Shown here piece after piece: positions 43,492-53,500 of a stretch of DNA of 64,000 nucleotides; within the stretch, counting starts at the first letter, position 1; each line of letters begins with the position of its first letter. This stretch comes from an uncultured Alphaproteobacteria bacterium (GTDB lineage: Bacteria; Pseudomonadota; Alphaproteobacteria; UBA2966). The translations under genes and the position numbers were made by a program. The notes below the pieces were generated by a model. That model had not been told where the DNA came from. It worked only from the letters and a program-made list of their open reading frames with translations, and searched no databases. Where the stretch lies: NCBI GenBank assembly GCA_958295725.1, contig OY282368.1:3010365-3074364 (forward strand). The letters are read 5' to 3'.

Positions 43492-45984
43492 ATGCGCGAA
43501 CCCGATCCCGGCCTCCGGCACATCCCGCTCGGCAGGCTCGAACTCTCCCCCGACAACGCCCGCAAGACGCCCGCGGACGACGCCGCGCTGGCCGAGCTCA
43601 AGGCCTCGATCGCCGCCCACGGCCTGCTCGAAAACCTGGTCGTCCGGCCCGTCGGCGACGGCGAGGACGCCCGCTACGCGGTGATCGCGGGCGGGCGCAG
43701 GCTGGCCGCGATGAAGGCCCTGGCCAGGGACGGCGCGGTGGCCGCCGACTTCCCCGTGCCCTGCCGCGTGTGCGGCGACGGCGCCCTGCCGCGCGAACTG
43801 TCGCTGGCCGAGAACACGGTCCGCGTCGCCATGCACCCGGCGGACCAGGTGGAGACCTTCCGCCGCCTGGCCGACGACGGGGCGACGGCCGCCGGGATCG
43901 CCGCGCGCTTCGGCGTCGCGACCCGCACGGTCGAGCAGCGCCTGCGCCTGGGCGGCGCCGCGCCGGTGCTGCTCGACGCGCTGCGCGCCCGCGAGATCGA
44001 CCTGGAGACCCTGACCGCGTTCGCCGTCACCGCCGACCAGGGCCGCCAGACCGCGGTCTGGGAGCAGATGAAGGCGCGGGGCTACCCGCCGGCGTCCTGG
44101 GAGGTGCGGCGGATGCTGACCGAGGACCGCATCCCGGCGACCTCCGACCTCGCCCGCTTCGTCGGCGTCGGCGCCTACGAGGCGGCCGGCGGCGCGGTGG
44201 ACCGCGACCTGTTCGCCAAGACGGACGACGCCGGCGTCTGGCTCTGCGATCCGAAGCTGTTGCGCGACCTGGCGACGGCGAAGCTGGAGGCCGCCGCCGA
44301 AGAGCTGCGGACCCGCTGGCGTTGGGCCGAGGCGCGGACCGAGACCGACTGGGGCGCCACCGCCCGCTTCGGACGGGTGCATCCGCGGCCGGGAGAACCC
44401 ACCCCGGAAGAGCAGGCGGAGATCGAGCGCCTCCGGACCCGTCACGACGAGCTGGCCGCGCGCGACGAGTCGGACTGGACCGACGAGTTGGTCGCCGAGG
44501 CGGAGCGCATCGAGGAACGCCTCGACGAGGTCCACACCGTCGTCGAGGCGCGGGCGGTCTACCGCCGCGAGGACCTGGGGCTGGCCGGCTGCATCGTCAC
44601 CGTCGGCAAGGGCGGCGGCATGCGGACGATCCAGGGGCTGGTCCGGCCCGAGGACATGCCCAGGCAGGAGCCCGGGACGGCGAACGGGGCCGGTTCGGGA
44701 CCGGACCCGGCGCACGCTTCCACCGTTCCGGGCGCCGGATACGGCGCATCCGGGCGCATCGACGCGCCGGCGCTCTCGGGACCGGCGGCGTCGCCCGCCG
44801 ACCCGGAAGCCGAGGCGCGCAAGGAGGCCGGCGTCGGCATCGGCCTGGCCGACGACCTGCGCGCCGTCCGCGCGGGCATCGTCAAGGCCCGGCTCGCCTG
44901 CGACTTCGACGCCGCCTTCGACCTGTTCCTGTTCCAGCTCGCTTACGCCGTGTTCGGGGCCGGCTATCGGGACGACGCGCTCGACGTGGCCGTCCGCCCG
45001 ACCCCGGACCGGCCCCCGATGCGGGTCAACGACGAGAGCTTCCTCGCGGCCAACGTCGGCGAGAAGCTGCTCGCGAACGACCGCGCGGGTCTGCCGCTGG
45101 ACTGGCTCGGCAAGCCGGCGGCGGAGTCCTTCGCCGAACTGCGCCGGCTGTCGGAACGGGAGAAGCGGCAACTGTTCGCCTCCTGCGTGGCGCGCACGCT
45201 GAAGGGCCAGCTCGCCTTCGAGGCCGGGGCGCGGCCCGAGGTCGAGGCGACGGTGGCGCGGCTCGACGTCGACTTCGCCGCCAACGTCCGGAGCAACCCG
45301 GACCCGGTGTGGACGGCCGGGTTGCTGTGGTCGCGGCTGCGCAAGGACCGGCTGCTGGCGATCGCCGGCGCGACCCTGGGCGAGGCCTGGGCGGCGGCGC
45401 ACGCGAAGTCCAGGAAGGCGGAGATCGCGGCGGCGATGGAAGCCGCGTTCGACGCCCGCGGCGAGGTCCCCGCCGAGGTGACGGCGGAAGGCCGCGCGGC
45501 GGCGCTGGCCTGGGTCCCGCCCGGGTTCGCGGCCTTCGACGCCGGCGGCGCGGAGGACGGCGAGGCCGAGCCGGCCGCGCCCCCGGCGCCCGAAGTGACG
45601 GTTGCGGCGGACGGGACGACGGTGGGGAAGGGCGACACCGGGTCCGGAACGGACATCCCGGAACCGGCCGCGTCCGCCGTCGAAACCCCGGCGGCGCCCG
45701 CGCCCTCCGACGCCGGCCCTGTCGACGACGCGCCGGGGTCCGAAGGCGGCGAGACGTCCGATCCCGATACGCCCATCGTCGAGGCCGGCAACGCCGATAC
45801 GAACGGCGCCGGCGCGAATGGCGCCGGATCGCCGGACCATGACGCGGTGCGCATCGTCATCTCGGACGGCGGCAAGGACGTCCACGCTCGACGCGAGCGG
45901 GTGTTCGCGCCCGTCGCCGGCAACGGCCGCGACACCGGCGAGGGCCTGTTGGAGATCCCCGCCTTCCTGCGGCGCGCGCCCTAG
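43492..45984 (+). CDS. Large ParB/RepB/Spo0J-family protein
   Basis: 830 residues. ParB N-terminal nuclease-like domain with IPLGRLELSPDNARKTPADD, AGGRRLAAMKAL and LSLAENTVR (CTP-binding region, residues about 10-110); KorB/HTH domain with AAGIAARFGVATRTVEQRL near 140-160. A long C-terminal extension follows with acidic helical stretches and a Pro/Ala/Gly linker at about 690-790. Much larger than chromosomal ParB (about 300). This form is common in mobile-element backbones and may organise or stabilise element DNA. No parA is next to it. GGAGATCG precedes the ATG at 43492. The stop TAG coincides with the IS630 target TA. Confidence 0.9.
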   Translation: MREPDPGLRHIPLGRLELSPDNARKTPADDAALAELKASIAAHGLLENLVVRPVGDGEDARYAVIAGGRRLAAMKALARDGAVAADFPVPCRVCGDGALPRELSLAENTVRVAMHPADQVETFRRLADDGATAAGIAARFGVATRTVEQRLRLGGAAPVLLDALRAREIDLETLTAFAVTADQGRQTAVWEQMKARGYPPASWEVRRMLTEDRIPATSDLARFVGVGAYEAAGGAVDRDLFAKTDDAGVWLCDPKLLRDLATAKLEAAAEELRTRWRWAEARTETDWGATARFGRVHPRPGEPTPEEQAEIERLRTRHDELAARDESDWTDELVAEAERIEERLDEVHTVVEARAVYRREDLGLAGCIVTVGKGGGMRTIQGLVRPEDMPRQEPGTANGAGSGPDPAHASTVPGAGYGASGRIDAPALSGPAASPADPEAEARKEAGVGIGLADDLRAVRAGIVKARLACDFDAAFDLFLFQLAYAVFGAGYRDDALDVAVRPTPDRPPMRVNDESFLAANVGEKLLANDRAGLPLDWLGKPAAESFAELRRLSEREKRQLFASCVARTLKGQLAFEAGARPEVEATVARLDVDFAANVRSNPDPVWTAGLLWSRLRKDRLLAIAGATLGEAWAAAHAKSRKAEIAAAMEAAFDARGEVPAEVTAEGRAAALAWVPPGFAAFDAGGAEDGEAEPAAPPAPEVTVAADGTTVGKGDTGSGTDIPEPAASAVETPAAPAPSDAGPVDDAPGSEGGETSDPDTPIVEAGNADTNGAGANGAGSPDHDAVRIVISDGGKDVHARRERVFAPVAGNGRDTGEGLLEIPAFLRRAP

Positions 45985-46058
45985 TGTCGTGTCACACATG
46001 ATACGTCGTATTTTTGATGGTAGCTTTCTCGTCGTCCAGCGACGGCGAGGAGGTTGGC

Positions 46059-47194
46059 ATGAAGCGTTACGTGGTGACTTTGGAGAAGGAGGAGCGGGAC
46101 GAGCTCGCGGGGATCACGCGCAAGGGTTCGCATCAATCTCAGAGGGTGATCAACGCGCTGGTCCTGCTCAACTGCGACGAAGGCGAGTTCAACGAGCACC
46201 GGGCGCGCGGGGAGGCCATTGCCGGGATCCTGCGCATCAGTGCGCGCAAGGTGGATCGGGTCAAGAAGCGTTTCGTCGAGGAGGGCATGGAGGCGGCGCT
46301 CGGCGGTCGGCAGGGTCGCCGTCCCAGCTACGTGTGCAAGGCAGACGGCGCGTTCGAGGCGCGCTTGGTGGCGCTGAGTTGCGCCGAGCCGCCGGAGGGC
46401 CGCTCGCAGTGGTCGCTGCGGTTGCTGGCGGACCGCGCCGTGGAACTCGGCCACATCGACAGTGTGTCGCACGAGACGGTGCGCCGGGTTCTAAAAAAAA
46501 CGCAATCAAGCCGTGGCGGCGCGTCGGCTGGGTGATCCCCCCACAGGGCAACGCGGACTTCGCGGCGGCGATGGAGAGGGTTCTCGACGTCTACCGGCGT
46601 CCCTACGATGCGGCCTTTCCCGTGGTGTGCATGGACGAGACGCCCCGGCAACTGATCGGCGAGACGCGGAAACCGGTTCCGGCAGCACCGGGGCGGCCGA
46701 CGCGCGAAGACTACGAGTATCGGCGCTGCGGAAGCTGCAACGTGTTCATGGCAACCGAACCCCTGGCCGGGCGGCGCATGACCAAGGTGACGGCGCGCAG
46801 AACCAAAACCGACTGGGCGCTCTTCCTCAACGACATTGCCGAGCGCCACCCCGGCGCCAAGAGAATCACACTGGTGATGGACAACCTGAACACCCACCGC
46901 CCCGGTGCCTTGTACGAGGCCTTTCCGCCGGCCGAGGCCAAGGCCCTGTGGGACCGCTTCGAGTTCGTCTACACGCCCAAACACGGCAGTTGGCTCAACG
47001 TCGCCGAGGTCGAACTCAACGTCATGATCCGTCAGTGCCTCAACCGCCGCATCGCCTCCCTCAAGGTCCTGCGCAACGAGGTCGCAGCCTGGCAGGCGTC
47101 CCGAGACCGCATCCAGGCCAAGGTCAACTGGCAGTTCACTATGGACGATGCCCGCGTGAACCTCAAACGCCTTTATCCGACACTCGATGAATGA
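46059..47194 (+). CDS. IS630 transposase, made by -1 frameshifting
   Basis: ATG at 46059 (GAGGAGG upstream) encodes the helix-turn-helix part: HQSQRVINALVLLNCDEGE and RSQWSLRLLADRAVELGHID, ending SVSHETVRRVLKK. At an A8 run the frame must slip by -1 to continue KNAIKPWRRVGWVIPPQGN. The DDE core has CMDETPRQLI (first Asp), VMDNLNTHRPGALYEAF (second) and HGSWLNVAEVELN (Glu), so the enzyme looks intact apart from the shift. Without slippage translation ends at 46535. Confidence 0.88.
46493..46500 (+). other. A8 slippery run in the IS630 transposase
   Basis: Eight A residues at the point where the N-terminal frame and the catalytic frame of the transposase overlap. Slippage by -1 on ribosome or polymerase joins them. 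The overlap runs for about 35 bases to the stop at 46535. Confidence 0.7.
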
Positions 47195-47285
47195 CAGAAC
47201 ACTAGGCGCATCGCCCGCACCGCCATGCGCCCCGTCGGTCTACCGCCGGCGGGGCGCCTCCATCCTCCATCGGGAGATCGTCCCC

Positions 47286-49022
47286 ATGACCCACGATCGC
47301 GAACGCGCATCGCCGTCCGGTCCCGCCCCGGTCCGGGCGCGGGTCCACGACGGCGCCATCGCCCGCGTGACCCGCTTCTTCAACGCCGCCCTCCCCGACG
47401 TCTTCACCGAGCTGCTCCAGAACGCCCGGCGCGCCGGCGCCAACCGGATCGCGGTCGCCACCGAGGGCGCGGGCGGCGCCATCCGCGTCACCGTGACGGA
47501 CGACGGCGCCGGGATCGCCGATCCGGCGGTGCTGCTGTCGTTCGGCGAGACCGGCTGGGACGCGGCCGTCGCCGAGGGCGAGGACGCCGCCGGCATGGGC
47601 CTCTATTCGCTCGCCCGGCGCGGCTGCGCGGTGTCCTCGCGCCGGCGCGTCCCCGGCGGCGGTCCCGTCCCCGGCTGGCGCCTCGCGCTGAAGCCCGAAC
47701 ACTTCCTCGGCGAGGACGAGGCCGCGGCCGTCCCGGACGACCGCGCGCCCTATCCGCACGGCACCGCCATCGCGTTCGCGGCGGCGGAGTCCCTGGAGGC
47801 GATCGAGGCGGCGCTCGCCGGGGCGGCGCGTCATTACCCGCTGCCCGTCTCGTTCAACGGCGAGACCGTGGAGCGGCGCGCCTTCCTCGACGGCGCCCGC
47901 CACCCCGAGGTCTGGCGGGGCATCGTGTTCGGGGTCTTCCGGAACCGCCACGACGGCTACAACGTTCCCGACCTCAACTTCCACGGCCTGACGCTCTGCA
48001 CCGGCCTGCCCCGGATCGCCACGGTGTCGGGCGGCGTCTGGTCGGCCCGCGCCGACATGCTGTCCTGCCCCGAACTGGCGCTGGTGCTGCCGGCGCGCAA
48101 GGAGGCGGTCGAGACCCCGTTCCTGGCCGGGATGCGCGAGGCCGCGCGGCTTGCGATCTACCGCGCCATGGCGGCGGCCGATCCGGCCCCGCGCGCCGCA
48201 TACGACGACTGGAGGCGCGCCCGCGACGCCGGGATCGCCCTGCCCGAGCCGCCCGCCGAGCTGCGCCCCTGGCGGCCCGGCGTCGCCGACACCCAGGACT
48301 GGCGCGACGCCCCGCCGTTCGCGCCCGTGGGCGGCGACGCGCTGGTCATGGCGGTCGATCCCGATCCCCAGGACGCGCAAGCCTTCCACCGCGCCGCCTG
48401 CCGCGCCGGGATCGCGGATCGCCTGTTCGAGGCCGACACCCGCTTCGAGGGGTACGGCCGGTACGACGCCCTGGCGCGGGTCCGCGGCATCCGCGCCGAC
48501 GTTACCGCGGGGAGCGTGACGCACCCCCTCGACGCGCTGCGCGCCATTGACGAGTACAAGCCCGACGCGCCGGAGTTCCCCGAGGCGTTCGTCCGCCCGG
48601 ACGCGATCCACATGCACGTCCACGTCGCGCGCGCGGACGGGCCGCCGGAGTCGATCGCGGTCCCCGCCGATCTCGCCTTCGCCGGCGATGCCGACGCCTG
48701 GCTCCACGACGCCCGGCCCCTGGTCGCGGCGGCAAGCGACATCGCACCGGGGGAGCTCGCGCGACTGTTGCGGGCCGGGTTCTTCAGCCCGTCCGACGAC
48801 GCGGACGCGGACTCCTGGGAGACCCAACGCGACCGCTTCGACGAGGAGGCCCTGCACGCCGCCCTCGCGCTGCTGTGCTCCGAGGACGAGGCCCGCCGGC
48901 ACACCATCGCCGAGGCGGTCTCGCGCGGGGTCCTGTGGGCCGCGCCGTCCGACCGGGACGTGCGCATCGACATCCGCGAGCGCCGGGTCTCGGTCGCGTT
49001 CGAGCCGCGCGCCGGCGCCTGA
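47286..49022 (+). CDS. GHKL-fold ATPase protein (HSP90-like N-terminal)
   Basis: 578 residues. The N-terminal 200 residues carry the Bergerat ATP-binding fold: FTELLQNARRAGANRIAV is the N-box near residue 43 and TVTDDGAGIADP the G1 box near 72, with GMGLYSLARRG as the lid/G2 segment. The remaining 370 residues have no recognised domain. Similar GHKL proteins recur in this backbone, next to DUF2958 and strawberry-notch genes, and their function is not described to my knowledge. ATG at 47286 follows GGGAGATCG. Confidence 0.82.
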   Translation: MTHDRERASPSGPAPVRARVHDGAIARVTRFFNAALPDVFTELLQNARRAGANRIAVATEGAGGAIRVTVTDDGAGIADPAVLLSFGETGWDAAVAEGEDAAGMGLYSLARRGCAVSSRRRVPGGGPVPGWRLALKPEHFLGEDEAAAVPDDRAPYPHGTAIAFAAAESLEAIEAALAGAARHYPLPVSFNGETVERRAFLDGARHPEVWRGIVFGVFRNRHDGYNVPDLNFHGLTLCTGLPRIATVSGGVWSARADMLSCPELALVLPARKEAVETPFLAGMREAARLAIYRAMAAADPAPRAAYDDWRRARDAGIALPEPPAELRPWRPGVADTQDWRDAPPFAPVGGDALVMAVDPDPQDAQAFHRAACRAGIADRLFEADTRFEGYGRYDALARVRGIRADVTAGSVTHPLDALRAIDEYKPDAPEFPEAFVRPDAIHMHVHVARADGPPESIAVPADLAFAGDADAWLHDARPLVAAASDIAPGELARLLRAGFFSPSDDADADSWETQRDRFDEEALHAALALLCSEDEARRHTIAEAVSRGVLWAAPSDRDVRIDIRERRVSVAFEPRAGA

Positions 49023-49071
49023 CCGGCCGGCCGTGACGGACGCCTTCCCCGCGGGCAACCGCCCGGACGCC

Positions 49072-49145
49072 CCGCACCGCCGGGAGTCGGGATTGGCCCC
49101 GGCGGGGCGGGCGGCCAGGCGCGCGGAGAGCGTCCGGCGCGGCCG
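49072..49145 (+). promoter_or_regulatory. GC-rich leader element copy 7 (divergent)
   Basis: CACCGCCGGGAGTCGGG then GGCCCCGGCGGGGCGGGCGG and GGAGAGCGTCC. Core differs at two positions. Precedes the DUF2958 gene. Confidence 0.4.
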
Positions 49146-49168
49146 CATCCACCATCATCCGGGGAGCC

Positions 49169-49564
49169 ATGCCCATGCAACTCGTCACCGCCACGCTTCG
49201 CCGCAGGCTGCTCGCCAACGGCGCCATCCGGGACGCCGATCACGCTCCCGTCCTCAAGCTGTTCGACCCGTGCGGGGCCGCGACCTGGCTGATCGCCGAG
49301 ATGCGCCCGGACGACCCCGACACGCTCTTCGGCCTCTGCGACCTGGGCCACGGCTTCCCCGAACTCGGCGACGCGAGCCTCGCCGAGATCGCCGCCGTCC
49401 GGGGGCGGCTCGGCCTCGGGATCGAACGCGACCTCCACTTCGCCGGACGCTACCCGCTCTCGGTCTACGCCGCCGCCGCCGCGAGCGCCGGGTTCATCGT
49501 CGAGTCCGGTCCCGAGCTGGAGGCCGCCGCCGGTCGGACCCGGACGAAGGAGACCCCGCGATGA
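49169..49564 (+). CDS. DUF2958 domain protein
   Basis: 131 residues. VTATLRRRLLANGAIRDADH, VLKLFDPCGAATWLIAEMRP and FGLCDLGHGFPELGDASLAE are the DUF2958 signature. The family is frequent on conjugative plasmids and integrative elements without known function. The stop overlaps the next ATG (ATGA). Confidence 0.9.
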   Translation: MPMQLVTATLRRRLLANGAIRDADHAPVLKLFDPCGAATWLIAEMRPDDPDTLFGLCDLGHGFPELGDASLAEIAAVRGRLGLGIERDLHFAGRYPLSVYAAAAASAGFIVESGPELEAAAGRTRTKETPR

Positions 49565-50049
49565 AGCACTGGACCGTTCAATGCGGCTACGCCGGCTACT
49601 TCGCCAACACCGTCGCCGTCGAGGCGGAGACCCTGGAGGCCGCCCTGGAGAAGGCCATCGAGACCGCCAATGACGACGCCGACGGCTGGCGGTCCCTCGA
49701 CCATTGCGGCCCCACCTTCGTCTACGCCGCCGCCGAGGGCGCGGACGCCGACCCGTGGGACGCCGCCTCGGCGCTTCCCATCCCCGACCGGTTCGCCGAA
49801 GGGGAAGAGCCGCCGGTCGTCACCCTGACCGGCGGCTCGACCGGCGCGGTCGAGGTCACGCGCGGCAGGGCGCGCCTGCGCTTCGTCGAAAGCGAGGGCA
49901 CGGTCGTCGCCGAGGCCGCCGATCCGCCGCCCCCGACGACCGGCAAGCCGCTGGTGATCGTCCGCCGCCGCCCCGACGGCGCGCCCCACGTCACCGTCGC
50001 CGAGGGCCGCGCGCGCGTCCGCGTGCTCGACGAGATCGTGCGCGACTGA
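49561..50049 (+). CDS. Hypothetical protein of the element backbone
   Basis: 162 residues. Opens MKHWTVQCGYAGYFANTVAV then EAALEKAIETANDD, a small alpha/beta fold pattern that I have seen beside DUF2958 genes but cannot name. Second half is a run of beta-prone segments with two similar stretches (VEVTRGRARLRFVES and VTVAEGRARVRVLDE). Translationally coupled to DUF2958. Confidence 0.7.
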   Translation: MKHWTVQCGYAGYFANTVAVEAETLEAALEKAIETANDDADGWRSLDHCGPTFVYAAAEGADADPWDAASALPIPDRFAEGEEPPVVTLTGGSTGAVEVTRGRARLRFVESEGTVVAEAADPPPPTTGKPLVIVRRRPDGAPHVTVAEGRARVRVLDEIVRD

Positions 50050-50092
50050 GCCGCGCGCGCCGTCCCGGTCCGCAACCATGGAGGACATCGCA

Positions 50093-50380
50093 ATGAGCGT
50101 TTCCGATCCGTCGCCCCAGGGCTACGACCGGCACGAGGAGGCCCTGTTCATCGTCGATCCGGGGGCCTGCAACCCCTCCGGCGTCGCGCTCGCCATCTTC
50201 AACGCCTGCCGCCAGGTCAGGGACGAGGGCGGCGACGTCCGCGCCGACCCCGCCGTCCGGCTGATGACCACCCAGCTCGCCTTCCTGGTCCGGGGCGACT
50301 CCGGCATCGACGACTACGACGCGCTGATCGAGGCCTGCCGCGCCCGGTCCGCGGGCCGGGCCGCGACCGCCGCCCCGTAA
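50093..50380 (+). CDS. Small hypothetical protein
   Basis: 95 residues. Contains DPGACNPSGVALAIFNACRQ and VRLMTTQLAFLVRG; unrecognised. ATG at 50093 is chosen over 50078 because ATGGAGGA then gives a ribosome site. Confidence 0.65.
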   Translation: MSVSDPSPQGYDRHEEALFIVDPGACNPSGVALAIFNACRQVRDEGGDVRADPAVRLMTTQLAFLVRGDSGIDDYDALIEACRARSAGRAATAAP

Positions 50381-50393
50381 CCCGCCACCCATT

Positions 50394-50455
50394 CGCCGCG
50401 CGCCGCCCGGAGGCGGGGCGGCGAAGGCCGGGCAGGCCCGGCGGGGCCAGCGCGA
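50394..50455 (+). promoter_or_regulatory. GC-rich leader element copy 8
   Basis: Exact core CGCGCCGCCCGGAG (50399-50412), then GGGGCGGCGAAGGCCGGGC and GGCCCGGCGGGGCC. Precedes the helicase gene. Confidence 0.55.
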
Positions 50456-50507
50456 GGACTCGCGCCACCTCGCCCGCTCGTCCCGCGATCCCCGATGGAG
50501 ACCGTCC

Positions 50508-53500
50508 ATGCTCGACGCCCAACCGGCGCCGGCCGCGTCCGCGCGCCCGCCCGCCATCCACGTTCCGACCCCCGACGGCGCGGCCGCGCCGCGTTCCCGC
50601 CCGAAGCCGGCCGCCCTGCTCGCCGCCGCCGCGGACCTGCTGCCCCATCTGGAGGCCGGCCGCGTCCTCGACGCCACGATCCTGCGCCACGCCATGATCG
50701 CCGCCTTCGGGGCGAGCGACGCCGCCGGCGCCTGGGTGTGGAAGGACGCCTACGAGACGGCCGAGGCCGCCATGGCGCTGTTCCTCCGCCGCTGGGGCCG
50801 CGCCATGCGCCGCGAGGCCGGCTCGCCCCAGGCCATGATCGCGATGATCGAGACCCTGGCCGCGCTCGAACCCTCCCAGACCCGGCGTTCCGAAGAGCAG
50901 ATCGCGTTGCAGCAGTTCTCCACCCCGCTGCCGCTCGCCTACGCCGCCCTCCAGGCCGCCGCCGTCCGCCCCGGCGATACCGTGCTCGAACCCTCCGCCG
51001 GGACCGGCATGCTCGCCGTGATGGCGGAGTGCGCCCTGGGGACCGGGGCTGAGGGCCGCCTGCACCTGAACGAGATCGCCGCCGTCCGCGCCGGGCTCCT
51101 GGAAGGCCTGTTCCCGGGCGCCCCGGTCACCCGCCACGACGCCGGGGCCATCGCCGACTTCCTGCCCGGCCTGCGCCCCTCCATCGTGCTGATGAACCCG
51201 CCGTTCTCGGCCGCCCCCGGCGTGGACAGGAGGCGCGCCGGGACCGACCTGCGCCACCTCCGCTCGGCCGTCGCCATGCTGCCCCCGGGCGGCAGGCTGG
51301 CCGCGATCACCTCGCGCAATTGCCTTCCCGGCGACGCCGCCTGGACGGACGCCTTCCGGCGCCTCGATCCGCCCGCCCGCGTGGTGTTCTCCATCGCCAT
51401 CGACGGGCGCGCCTACGCGCGGCGCGGCACGACCTTCGACACCCGCCTCACCGTCCTCGACCGCGACCCGAGGGGAGAGGCGGACGTCCGGCCGTCCGCT
51501 TGCGTTCCCGGCGCCGCCGCGCTGCTCGAAGCCGTCGTCGCCGGCGTCCCGCCGCGGCTTCCCCTCGAACCCGCGCCGGCCGGCGACCTGTTCGAGCACG
51601 CCGCCACGGCGCCCCGGCCCGCCACGCGCAAGCGCCGCACCCCCGAGCCGAAGCCCGCGTCCGCGCGCGACCGGGGACCGGTGGTCGAACTCGACTACGA
51701 AGCCGTTCCGGGCGAGGCCGGACCGGACGCCGCCGCGCCCGCCGCCGGCCCCTACGAGCCCTGGCGGCCGAGGACCGCGCGCATCCGGGACGCGCACGCG
51801 CACCCCACCTCCCTGGTCCAGTCCGCCGCCATGGCCGCGGTGCCGCATCCCGCGCCGTCCTACCGGCCGATGCTGCCCGCCCGCGTCGTCTCGGAGGGGC
51901 TGCTGTCCGACGCCCAGCTCGAAACCGTCATCCTCGCCGGCCAGGCTCACGACCGCCGCCTCGCCGCCCGCTACCGCATCGGCGAGGGATGGGAGACCGT
52001 CCTGCGTATCGACGAGCGCGACGACGGCGAGGGGAACGACGCGGACGCCCCCGACGGGGCGGCCGAGACCGCCGACGGCGAGAAGCTCTCGGCCCCGGTC
52101 CGCTTCCGCGCCGGCTGGATGCTCGGCGACGGCACCGGCGCCGGCAAGGGGCGCCAGGTCGCCGGCATCCTCCTCGACCACCGGATGCGCGGACGCCCAC
52201 GGGCGCTCTGGCTCAGCCAGTCCGACAAGCTCCTCGAAGACGCGCGCCGCGACTGGACCGCGCTCGGCGGGCGCGACGACGACGTCATCCCGCTCGGCAA
52301 GGTCCGCCAGGGCGCGGACATCCCGCGCTCCGAGGGCATCCTGTTCGCCACCTACGCCACGCTCCGAAGCCCCGCCCGCCAGGGCAGGCGATCACGTCTC
52401 GAACAGGTCGTCGACTGGCTCGCCGGCGGCCTCGACGAGGACAGCCGACACGCCTTCGACGGGGCGATCGTATTCGACGAAGCCCACGCCATGGCCAACG
52501 CCGCCGGCTCCACCGGCTCGCGCGGCAAGGTCGCGCCCTCGCAACAGGGACGCGCCGGGCTGCGCCTCCAGCACGCCCTCCCCGACGCCCGCGTCCTCTA
52601 CGTCTCCGCCACCGGCGCCACCACCGTCCCCGGCCTCGCCTACGCCCAGCGCCTCGGCCTCTGGGGCGCCGGGGAGACCCCGTTCGAGAACCGCGCCGAG
52701 TTCGTCGCCGCCATGGAGGCCGGCGGCGTCGCCGCGATGGAAGTGGTCGCCCGCGACCTCAAGGCCCTCGGCCTCTACCAGGCCCGCGCGCTCGCCTACG
52801 AGGGCGTCGAGGTCGACATCCTGGAGCATCCGCTCTCCCCGGAGCAGCGGCGCATCTACGACGCCTACGCCGACGCCTTCAAGGTCATCCACGCCAACAT
52901 CGAGGACGCCCTCCAGGCCACCGGCATCGTCGACGGCAAGGAGACCCTCGACCGCAACGCCAGGGCCGCCGCGCTCAGCGCCTTCGAGTCCGCCAAGCAG
53001 CGCTTCTTCGGACACCTCCTCACCGCCATGAAGTGCCCGACGCTGTTCCGCGCCATCGACGCCGACCTCGAAGAGGGACGCGCCTGCGTCGTCCAGCTGG
53101 TCTCCACCGGCGAGGCCTTGATGGAGCGCCGCATCGCCGACATCCCCGCCTCCGAATGGGACGACCTCTCCATCGACCTCACGCCCCGCGAGTACGTGCT
53201 GGACTACCTCGCCCACGCCTTCCCGGTGCAGCTGCGCGAGCCGTTCACCGACGATAACGGCAACCTCATGAGCCGGCCCGTCCATGACGCCGACGGCAAC
53301 CCGGTGCTCTGCCGGGAGGCCGTCGCCGCGCGCGACGCCCTGATCGAGAAGCTCGCCGCCATGCCGCCGGTGCAGTCGGCCCTGGACCAGATCGTCCACC
53401 GCTTCGGACACGAGGCCGTCGCCGAGGTCACCGGGCGCTCCCGCCGGGTGCTCCGCCTGACCGACGCACGCGGCGAGCGTCTGGCGCTGCGCTCACGCCC

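Larger units (their letters stand above)
45982..47204 (+). mobile_element. IS630-family insertion sequence
   Basis: About 1.22 kb. Ends are imperfect inverted repeats: CTAGTGTCGTGTCA at 45981 and, reversed, CTAGTGTTCTGTCA at 47205. Flanking TA dinucleotides (45982-45983 and 47203-47204) are the TA duplication typical of IS630/Tc1. It lies exactly on the stop codon of parB. Confidence 0.9.

Noticed and set aside
43228..45999. 923-codon minus-strand frame opposite parB
   Set aside because: Antisense to a clear ParB protein; no motifs.
46014..46058. Earlier ATG for the IS630 transposase at 46014
   Set aside because: The ATG at 46059 has GAGGAGG upstream and matches the usual family start.
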